A DNA stretch of 64,000 nt from Amaranthus tricolor (taxonomy: Eukaryota; Streptophyta; Magnoliopsida; Caryophyllales; Amaranthaceae), in assembly GCF_026212465.1 (NCBI RefSeq), contig NC_080059.1, positions 24,018,070 to 24,082,069 on the forward strand, written 5' to 3'. A model generated the notes under the pieces. That model was given only the letters and a program-made list of their open reading frames with translations. It was not told the DNA's origin and made no database searches. Positions 1-9,414 of this stretch are shown in pieces (the first letter of the stretch is position 1; the number at the start of each line of letters is the position of its first letter). Position numbers and translations under genes: made by a program.

Positions 1-2786
1 ATAAAGCAGCTCAAACTTGATTTGTTTTGCACGAAACTTTGCAAACAACACTATTTGGTATATATTATTGTGTTGAGGTGGTTTTAATTGAAAATCATTG
101 TCATATGTTAGAAATTACGTGTTAAGTTGCGATTTTATGGGTTTAAAAGCTTTTTTGGCACTTTCGCGCATAAAGTAGCTCAAACTTGGTGTGTTTTGCA
201 GAAAACTTTGCACACAACACTATTTGGTATATATTATTGTGTTGAAGTGGTTAGAATTGAAAATCATCGTCATATGCTAGAAATTACGTGTTAAGTTGCG
301 ATTTTATGAGTTTTTAAGCTTTTTTGGCACTTTCGCGCATAAAGAAGCTCAAACTTGATTTGTTTTGCATGAAACATGGCACACAACACTATTTGGTATA
401 TATTATTGTGTTGATGTTGTTAGAATTGAAAATAATAGTCATATGCTAGAACTTACGTGTTAAGTTGCTATTTTATGGGTTTTTTAAGCTTTTTAGGCAC
501 TTTCGCGCATAAAGTAGACTTGATTTGTTTTGCACGAAACTTTGCACACAACACTATATGGTATATATTATTGTCTTGAGGTGGTTAGAATTGAAAATCA
601 TTGTCATATGCTAGAAATTACGTGTTAAGTTGCGATTTTATGGGTTTATAAGCTTTTTTGGCACTTTCGCGCATAAAGTAGCTCAAACTTGGTGTGTTTT
701 GCACAAAACTTTGCACACAACACTATTTGGTATAAATTATTGTGTTGAAGTGGTTAGAATTGAAAATCATCCTCAAATTCTAGAAATTACGTGTTAAGTT
801 GCGATTTTATGGGTTTTTATGCTTTTTTGGCACTTTCGCGCATAAAGTATCTCAAACTTGGTGTGTTTTGCACAAAACATTGCACACAACACTATTTGGT
901 ATAAATTATTGTGTTGAAGTGGTTAGAATTGAAAATCATCCTCAAATTCTAGAAATTACGTGTTAAGTTGCGATTTTATGGGTTTTTAAGCTTTTTTGGC
1001 ACTTTTGCGCATAAAGTAGCTCAAACTTTGTTTGTTTTACACGAAACTTGAAATTATATAATATTTGGTATATATTATTGTGTTGAAGTGGTTAGAATTT
1101 AAATTAATAGTCATATGCTTGAAATTACGTGTTAAGTTGCGATTTTATGGGTTTTAAAACTTTTTTGGCACTTTCGCGCATAAAGTAGCTCACACACGAT
1201 TTGTTTTGCACGAAACTTTGCACACAAAAATGTTTGGTATATACTATTATGTTGAAGTGGTTAGAATTGAAAATCATCGTCATATGCTAGAAATTACGTG
1301 TTAAGTTGCGATTTTATGGGTTTTTAAGCTTTTTTTGGCACTTTTGCGCATAATGTAGCTCAAACTTGGTTTGTTTTGCACGAAACTTGGCAAACAACAC
1401 TATATGGTATATATTATTGTGTTCAAGTGGTTAGAATTGAAAATAATAGTCATATGCTAGAAAAATTAGCGATTTTATGGGTTTTTAAGCTTTTTTGGCA
1501 CTTTCGCGCATAAAGTAACTCAAACTTGGTTTGTTTTGCACGAAAGTTTGCACACAACACTATTTGGTATATATTATTGTGTTGAAAGTGTTAGAATTGA
1601 AAATAATAGTCATATGCTAGAAATTACGTGTTAAGTTGCGATTTTATGGGTTTTTAAGCTTTTTTGGCACTTTCTCGCATAAAGTAGCTCAAACTTGGTT
1701 TGTTTTGCACGAAACTTTGCATACAATACTAATTGGTATATATTATTGTGTTGAAGTGGTTAGATGTGAAAATCATCGTCATATGCTAGAGATTGCGTGA
1801 TAAGTTGCGATTTTATGGGTTTTTAAGCTTTTTTGGCACTTTTGCGCGTAATGTAGCTCAAACTTGGTTTATTTTGCACGAAACTTAGCACACAACACTA
1901 TTTGGTATATATTATTGTGTTGAAGTGGTTAGAATTGAAAATAATAGTCATATGATAGAAATTACGTGTTAAGTTGCGATTTTATTGGTTTTTAAGCTTT
2001 TTTGGCACTTTCGCGCATAAAGTAGTTCAAACTTGATTTGTTTTGCATGAAACATGGCACACAACACTAGTTTGTATATATTATTGTGTTGAAGATGTTA
2101 GAATTGAAAATAAAAGTCATATGCTAGAAATTACGTGTGAAATTGCGATTTAATGGGCTTTTAAGCTTTTTTGGCACATTCGCGAATAAAGTAGCTCAAA
2201 CTTGGTTTGTTTTGCACGAAACTTGACACACAACACTATTTGGTATATATTATTGTGTTGAAGTGGTTAGAATTTAAAATAATAGTCATATGCAAGAAAT
2301 TACGTGTTAAGTTGGGATTTTATGGGTTTTTATGCTTTTTAGGCACTTTCGCGCATAAAGCAGCTCAAACTTGATTTGTTTTGCACGAAACTTTGCACAC
2401 AACACTATTTTTATGGGTTTAAAAGCTTTTTTGGCACTTTCGCGCATAAAGTAGCTCAAACTTGGTGTGTTTTGTACAAAACATTGCACACAACACTATT
2501 TGGTATATATTATTGTGTTGAAGTGGTTAGAATTGAAAATCATCGTCATATGCTAGAAATTACATGTTAAGTTGCGATTTTATGGCTTTTTAAGCTTTAT
2601 TGGCACTTTCGCGCATAAAGAAGCTCAAACTTGATTTGTTTTGCATGAAACATGGCACACAACACTATTTGGTATATATTATTGTGTTGAAGTTGTTAGA
2701 ATTGAAAATAATAGTCATATGCTAGAAATTACGTGTTAAGTTGCGATTTTATGGGTTTTTAAGCTTTTTAGGCACTTTCGCGCATA
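1..2786 (-). repeat. Left-arm duplicated block, copy A
   Basis: This block is repeated at about 3465-6350 with an offset of about 3468 bp. Shared private variants prove the pairing. These include 'gaggtggttttaattg' near 75 and 3540, 'cctcaaattc' in two adjacent monomers at 771 and 940 versus 4239 and 4409, 'acaaaaatgtttgg' near 1223 and 4692, the shortened monomer near 1458 and 4926, and 'taagttggga' near 2308 and 5780. Copy A is cut by the window start, so its true left end is unknown. It carries a 78-bp internal deletion near 2408 that copy B lacks. Confidence 0.82.
2408..2412. other. Deletion scar inside a monomer (78 bp missing)
   Basis: At 2401-2415 the sequence jumps from 'aacactattt' straight to 'ttatgggttt'. 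In the paired block the same landmarks are separated by the normal half monomer (about 5881-5960). Comparing the distance between flanking A residues gives 6 bp here and 84 bp there, so 78 bp are lost. The junction lies in a run of five T, so it is T-rich microhomology and its exact point is ambiguous. Two short accidental open frames across this junction are by-products of the deletion. Confidence 0.75.
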
Positions 2787-3464
2787 AAGTAGGTCAAACT
2801 TGATTTGTTTTGCATGAAACATGGCCCACAACACTATTTGGTATATATTATTGTGTTGAAGTTGTTAGAATTGAAAATAATAGTCATATGCTAGAAATTA
2901 CGTGTTACGTGGCGATTTTTTGGGCTTTTATGCTTTTTTGGCACTTTGGCGCATAATGTAGCTCAAACGTGGTTTATTTTGCACGAAACTTAGCACACAA
3001 CACCACTATTTGGTATATATTAGTGTGTTGAAGTGGTTAGAATTTAAAATAATAGTCATATACTAGAAATTACGTGTTAAGTTGCGATTTTATGGATTTT
3101 TAAGCTTATTTGGCACTTTCGCGCATAAAATAGCTCAAACTTGATTTGTTTTGCATGAAACATGGCACACAACAATATTTGGTATATATTATTGTGTTAA
3201 AGTTGTTAGAAATTGTTAAAAATAGTCATATGCTAGAAATTACGTGTTAAGTTGCGATTTTATGGGTTTTTAAGCTTTTTAGGCACTTTCGCGCATAAAG
3301 CAGCTCAAACTTGATTTGTTTTGCACGAAACTTTGCAAACAACACTATTTGGTATAAATTATTGTGTTGATGGTGGTTTTAATTGAAAATCATTGTCATA
3401 TGCTAGAAATTACGTGTTAAGTTGCGATTTTATGGGTTTTTAAGCTTTTTAGGCACTTTCGCGC
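2787..3464 (-). repeat. Left-arm monomers between the two duplicated blocks
   Basis: About four inverted monomers with mixed variants. One carries an extra 'cac' in 'aacaccactatttgg' near 3000. The monomer at about 3301-3470 is almost identical to its neighbour at 3471-3640 (both 'cagctcaaacttgatttg' and 'cgaaactttgcaaacaac'), a local one-monomer duplication 170 bp apart. Nothing but satellite is visible. Confidence 0.75.
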
Positions 3465-6350
3465 ATAAAGCAGCTCAAACTTGATTTGTTTTGCACGAAA
3501 CTTTGCAAACAACACTATTTGGTATAAATTATTGTGTTGAGGTGGTTTTAATTGAAAATCATTGTCACATGCTAGAAATTACGTGTTAAGTTGCGATTTT
3601 ATGGGTTTTAAAAGCTTTTTTGGCACTTTCGCCGCATAAAGTAGCTCAAACTTGGTGTGTTTTGCACAAAACTTTGCACACAACACTATTTGGTATATAT
3701 TATTGTGTTGAAGTGGTTAGAAGTGAAAATCATCGTCATATGCTAGAAATTCCGTGTTAAGTTGCGATTTTATGAGTTTTTAAGCTTTTTTGGCACTTTT
3801 GCGCATAAAGAAGCTCAAACTTTATTTGTTTTGCATGAAACATGGCACACTACACTATTTGGTATATATTATTGTGTTGAAGTTGTTAGAATTGAAAATA
3901 ATAATCATATGCTAGAACTTACGTGTTAAGTTGCTATTTTATGGGTTTTTAAGCTTTTTAGGCACTTTCGGCGCATAAAGTAGTCAAACTTGATTTGTTT
4001 TGAAGAAACTTTGCACACAACACTATATGTATATATTATTGACTTGCGGTGGTTAGAATTGAAAATCATTGTCATATGCTAGAAATTACGTGTTAAGTTG
4101 CGATTTTATGGGTTTATAAGCTTTTTTGGCACTTTCGCGCATAAAGTAGCTCAAACTTGGTGTGTTTTGCACAAAACTTTGCACACAACACTATTTGGTA
4201 TAAATTATTGTGTTGAGCTGGTTAGAATTGAAAATCATCCTCAAATTCTAGAAATTATGTGTTAAGTTGCGATTTTATGGGGTTTTTATGCTTTTTTGGC
4301 ACTTTCGCGCATAAAGTAGCTCAAACTTGGTGTGTTTTGCACAAAACATTGCACACAACACTATTTGGTATAAATTATTGTGTTGAAGTGGTTAGAATTG
4401 AAAATCATCCTCAAATTCTAGAAATTACGTGTTAAGTTGCGATTTTATGGGTTTTTAAGCTTTTTGGCACTTTTGCGCATAAAGTAGCTCAAACTTTGTG
4501 TTTTTTACAACGAAACTTGAAACTATATACTATTTGGTATATATTATTGTGTTGAAGTGGTTAGAATTTAAATTAATAGTCATATGCTTGAAATTACGTG
4601 TTAAGTTGCGATTTTATGGGTTTTAAAACTTTTTGGCACTTTCGCGCATAAAGTAGCTCAAACACGATTTGTTTTGAACGAAACTTTGCACACAAAAATG
4701 TTTGGTATATACTATTATGTTGAAGTGGTTAGAATTGAAAATCATCGTCATATGCTAGAAATTACGTGTTAAGTTGCGATTTTATGGGTTTTTAAGCTTT
4801 TTTTGGCACTTTTGCGCATAATGTAGCTCAAACTTGGTTTGTTTTGCACGAAACTTGGCAAACAACACTATATGGTATATATTATGTGTTGAAAGTGGTA
4901 GAATTGAAAATAATAGTCCATATGCTAGAAAAGTAGCGATTTTATGGGTTTTTAAGCTTTTTTGGCACTTTCGCGCATAAAGTAACTCAAACTTCGGTTT
5001 GTTTTTGCACGAAACTTTGCACACAAACACTATTTGGTATATATTATTGGTGTTGAAAGTGTTAGAATTGAAAATAATAGTCATATGCTAGAAATTACGT
5101 GTTAAGTTGCGATTTTATGGGTTTTTAAGCTTTTTTGGCACTTTCGCGCATAAAGTAGCTCAAACTTGGTTTGTTTTGCACCGAAACTTTGCATACAATA
5201 CTAATTGGTATATATTATTGTGTTGAAGTGGTTAGATGTGAAAATCATCGTCATATGCTAGAGATTGCGTGATAAGTTGCGATTTTATGGGTTTTTAAGC
5301 TTTTTTGGCACTTTTGCGCGTAATGTAGCTCAAACTTGGTTTATTTTGCACGAAACTTAGCACACAACACTATTTGGTATAACATTATTGTGTTGAAGTG
5401 GTAGAATTGAAAATAATAGTCATATGCTAGAAATTACGTGTTAAGTTGTCGATTTTATGGGTTTTAAAGCTTTTTTGGCACTTTCGCGCATACAGTAGTT
5501 CAAACTTGATTTGTTTTGCATGAAACATGGCACACAACACTATTTGGTATATATTATTGTGTTCAAGATGTTAGAATTCAAAATAAAAGTCAATATGCTA
5601 GAAATTACGTGTGAAATTGCGATTTAATGGGCTTTTAAGCTTTTTTGGCACTTCGCGAATAAAGTAGCTCAAACTTGGTTTGTTTTGCACGAAACTTGAC
5701 ACACCAACACTATTTGGTATATATTATTGTGTTGAAGTGGTTAGAATTTAAATAATAAGTCATATGCACGAAATTACGTGTTAAGTTGGGATTTTATGGG
5801 TTTATATGCTTTTTAGGCACTTTCGCGAATAAAGCAGCTCAACTTGATTTGTTTTGCACGAAACTTTGCATACAACACTATTTGGTATATATTATTGTGT
5901 TGAAGTGGTTAGAATTGAAAATCATTGTCATATGCTAGAAATTACGTGTTAATTTGCAATTTTATGGGTTTAAAAGCTTTTTTGGCACTTTCGCGCATAA
6001 AGTAGCTCAAACTTGGTGTGTTTTGTACAAAACATTGCACACAACACTATTTGGTATATATTATTGTGTTGAAGTGGTTAGAATTGAAAATCATCGTCAT
6101 ATGCTAGAAATTACATGTTAAGTTGCGATTTTATGGCTTTTAAGCTTTATTGGCACTTTAGCGCATAAAGAGCTCAAACTTGATTTGTTTTGCATGAAAC
6201 ATGGCACTCAACACTATTTGGTATATATTATTGTGTTGAAGTTGTTAGAATTGAAAATAATAGTCATATGCTAGAAATTACGTGTTAAGTTGCGATTTTA
6301 TGGGTTTTTAAGCTTTTTAGGCACTTTCGCGCATAAAGTAGGTCAAACTT
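3465..6350 (-). repeat. Left-arm duplicated block, copy B
   Basis: Partner of the block at 1-2786. It keeps the 78 bp missing in copy A near 2408. It differs mainly by scattered one-base insertions and deletions, for example 'ttcgccgcataaag' near 3630, 'ttcggcgcat' near 3968, 'cttcggtttgtttttgc' near 4994 and 'gcaccgaaac' near 5179. Such indels are rare in copy A and cluster toward the N gap, so many are probably assembly errors rather than biology. The match to copy A is lost near 6350, where the sequence switches to variants like those at 540-610. Confidence 0.8.
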
Positions 6351-6753
6351 GATTTGTTTTGCACGAAACTTTGCACACAACACTATTTGGTATATATTAT
6401 TGTCTTGAGGTGGTTAGAATTGAAAATCTTGTAATATGCTAGAAATTACGTGTTATGTTGCGATTTATGGTTTTATAAGCTTTTTTGGCACTTTCGCGCA
6501 TAAAGTAGCTCAAACTGGGTGTGTTTTGCACAAAACTTTACACACAACACTATTTTGTACATATTATTGTGTTGAAGTGGATAGAATTGAAAATCATCCT
6601 CAAATTCTAGAAATTACGTAGTTAAGTTGCGATTTTATGGGTTTTTTAAGCTTTTCAGGCACTTTCGCGCATAAAGTAGGTCAAACTTGATTTGTTTTGC
6701 ACGAAAACTTTGCACACACCACTATATGGTATTATTTTTTGTCTTGAGGTGGT
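6351..6753 (-). repeat. Last inverted monomers before the gap
   Basis: About 2.4 monomers in minus orientation. They resemble the variants near 540-780, with 'attgtcttgaggtgg' at about 6398 and 'cctcaaattc' near 6598. The final part is noisy ('tattattttttgtcttgagg' near 6730) and stops at the N run in mid-monomer. The array has no visible natural end here. Confidence 0.75.
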
Positions 6754-6853
6754 NNNNNNNNNNNNNNNNNNNNNNNNNNNNNNNNNNNNNNNNNNNNNNN
6801 NNNNNNNNNNNNNNNNNNNNNNNNNNNNNNNNNNNNNNNNNNNNNNNNNNNNN
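6754..6853. other. Assembly gap of exactly 100 N
   Basis: One hundred consecutive N separate the minus-oriented array from the plus-oriented array. A round 100 is the usual placeholder for a gap of unknown length, so real distance and content are unknown. Both flanks are the same satellite family in opposite orientation. The inversion breakpoint, or a contig-orientation error, lies inside it. Confidence 0.97.
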
Positions 6854-7952
6854 AAAAAGCTTAAAAAACCCTTAAAATCGCAACTTAACTCGCAATTCTA
6901 GCATATGACTATGATTTTAAATTCTAACCACTTAAACACAATAATATATATACCAAATAGTGTTGTGTGCCAAGTTTCGTGCAAAACGAACCAAGTTTGA
7001 GCTACTTTATGCGCAAAAGGGCCAAAAACGCTTAAAAACCCTTAAAATCGCAACTTAACACGTAATTTCTAGCATATTACTATGTTTTCAATTCTAACCA
7101 CTTCAACACAATAATATAACCAAATAGTGTTCTGTACCAAGTTTCGTGCAAAACAAACCAAGTTTGAGCTACTTTATTCGCAAAAGTGCCAAAAAACGCT
7201 AAAAAAACTTATAAAATCGCAACTTAACACGTAATTTCTAGCATATGACTATGATTTTTCAATTCTAACAACTTCAACACAATAATATATATGAAATAGT
7301 GTTGTGTGCCAAGTTTCGTGCAAAACAAACCAAGTTTGGAGCTACTTCATGCGCAAAAGTGGCCAATAACGCTTAAAAACCAATCAAAATAGCAACTTAA
7401 CACGTAATTTCTATCATATGACTATTATTTTAATTCTAACCACTTCAACAAAATATTATATACCACATAGTGTTTTGTTGCCATGTTTCGTGCAAAATAA
7501 ACCAAGTCTGAGCTACTTTATGCGCAAAAGGGCCAAAAACGATCAAAAACCCTTAAAATCACAAATTAAAAAGTAATTTCTAGCATATGACTATGATTTT
7601 AATTTCTAACCACTTCAACACAATAATATATACCAAATAGCGTTGTGTGCCAAGTTTCCCGCACAACAAACCTAGTTTGAGCTACTTTATGCGCAAAAGT
7701 GCCAAAAATGCTTAAAAACCCTTAAAATCGAAACTTAACACGCAATTCTAGCATATTACTATGATTTTAAATTCAAACCACTTCAACAAAATAATATATA
7801 CCAAATAGTGTTGTGTGCTATGTTTTGTGCAAAACAAACCAAGTTTGAGCTACTTTATGTGCAAAAGGGCCAAAAACGCTTAAAAGCCCTTAAAATCGCA
7901 ACTTAACAAGTAATTTCTAGCATATGACTATGATTTTCAATTCAAACAACTT

Positions 7953-7982
7953 CAACACAATAATATATACCAAATAGTGTTG
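7953..7982. other. Short dyad (6-bp stem, 18-nt AT-rich loop), example of a per-monomer motif
   Basis: 'caacac' at 7953-7958 is the reverse complement of 'gtgttg' at 7977-7982, separated by 18 bases of AT-rich sequence containing 'aatatatacc'. It recurs in most standard monomers. T1 monomers break one base pair ('gtgttc'). T3 monomers have changed both arms ('caacaaaa' and 'gtgttttg'), which still leaves a 5-bp CAAAA/TTTTG pairing. Short dyads are described as common in centromere satellites. Whether this one forms a hairpin in vivo is unknown. Confidence 0.5.
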
Positions 7983-9381
7983 TTTTCAAAGTTTCGTGCA
8001 AAACAAACCAAGTTTGAGCTACTTGATGCGCAAAAGTGCCAAAAATGCTTAAAAACAATTAAAATCACAACTTAACACGCAATTCTAGCATATGACTATG
8101 ATTTTTAATTCTAACCACTTAAACACAATAATATATATACCAAATAGTGTTGTGTGCCAAGTTTCATGCAAAACCAACCAAGTTTGAGCTACTTTTTGCG
8201 CAAAAGGGCCAAAAACGCTTAAAAACCCTTAAAATCGCAACTTAAGACGTAATTTCTAACATATGACTATGATTTTAAATTCTAACCACTTCAACAATAA
8301 AATTATATACTACAAAGTGTTGTGTGTGCCAAATTTCGTGCTAAACAAACCAAGTTTGAGCTACTTTATGCGCAAAAGAGCCAAAAACGCTCAAAACCCT
8401 TAAAAATCGCAACTTAACAAGTAATTTCTAGTATATGACTATGACTTTCAATTCTAACCACTTCAGCACAATAATATATAATAAATAGCGTTGTGTGCAA
8501 AGTTTCGCGCAAAACAAACCAAGTTTGAGCTACTTTATTCGCAAAAGTGCCAAAAATGCTTAAAAAGCCTTAAATATCGCAACTTAACACGAAATTCTAG
8601 CATATGACTATGATTTTAATTTTTAACCACTTCAACACAATAATATATATAAAATAGTGTTGTGTGCCAAGTTTCGTGCAAAACAAACCAAGTTTGAGCT
8701 ACTTTATGCGCAAAAGAGCCAAAAACGCTTAAAACCCTTAAAATCGCAACATAACAAGTAATTTCTAGCATACGACTATGATTTTAAATTCAAACCACTT
8801 CAACACAATAATATATACCAAATAGTGTTGTGTGCAAAGTTTTCGTGCAAAAGCAAACCAAGTTTGAGCTACTTGATGCGCAAAAGTGCCAAAAATGCTT
8901 AAAAACCATTAAAATCGAAACTTAACACGCAATTCTAGCATATAACTATGATTTTAATTCTAACCACTTCTAAACAATAATATATATACCAAATAGCTTT
9001 GTGTGCCAAGTTTCATGCAAAACGAACCATGTTTGAGCTACTTTATGCGCAAAAGGGCAAAAAACGCTCAAAAACCCTTAAAATGGCAACTTAACAAGTA
9101 ATTTCTAGCATATGACTATGATTTTCAATTCTAACCACTTCAACACAATAATATATACCAAATAGAGTTGTGTTCACGCAAAACAAACCAAGTTTGAGCT
9201 ATTTTATGCGCAAAAGTGCCAAAAAAGCTTAAAAACCCTTAAAATCGCAACTTAACTCGCAATTCTAGCATATGACTATGATATAAAATTCTAACCACTT
9301 AAACACAATAATATATATACCAAATAGTGTTGTGTGCCAAGTTTCGTGCAAAACGAACCAAGTTTGAGCTACTTTATGCGC

Positions 9382-9414
9382 AAAAGGGCCAAAAACGCTT
9401 AAAAACCCTTAAAA
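9382..9414 (+). other. Phased A-tracts, example of a per-monomer curved-DNA motif
   Basis: Four A-tracts of 4-5 bases start at 9382, 9391, 9401 and 9411, so they lie 9, 10 and 10 bp apart, close to one helical turn. The arrangement recurs in nearly every monomer of both arms at the same place, before 'tcgcaactt'. Phased A-tracts are known to cause intrinsic DNA curvature. A role in nucleosome placement or heterochromatin packing is inference. Confidence 0.7.

Larger units (their letters stand above)
1..6753 (-). repeat. Left array block, about 40 monomers in inverted orientation
   Basis: The same satellite runs as the reverse complement of the rest of the window: the strand shows 'catatgctagaaattacgtg' instead of 'cacgtaatttctagcatatg'. 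Monomer spacing is about 169 bp (starts at 111, 280, 449, then 614 after a small deletion). This is a distinct subfamily. Nearly every monomer has a HindIII site in 'taagctttttt' and the bases 'ctttcgcgcataaag', where right-arm monomers usually have an ACGCTT or ATGCTT equivalent and 'tatgcgcaaaag'. Some monomers are shortened at the 'ttacgtgttaagttg' segment (around 1458 and 4926). No genes were seen. Confidence 0.93.

Noticed and set aside
2307..2570. Overlapping 60- and 64-codon frames on opposite strands
   Set aside because: Both are produced by the 78-bp deletion near 2408 and are lost in the paired copy.
4782..5084. Longest open frame, 100 codons on the minus strand
   Set aside because: It spans almost two monomers and stays open because of one-base indels in a noisy stretch. 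The protein is a translated satellite with repeated blocks and no recognisable domain.
6687..6901. Two open frames running through the N gap
   Set aside because: The central part is undetermined sequence; they are artefacts of the gap and of the orientation switch.
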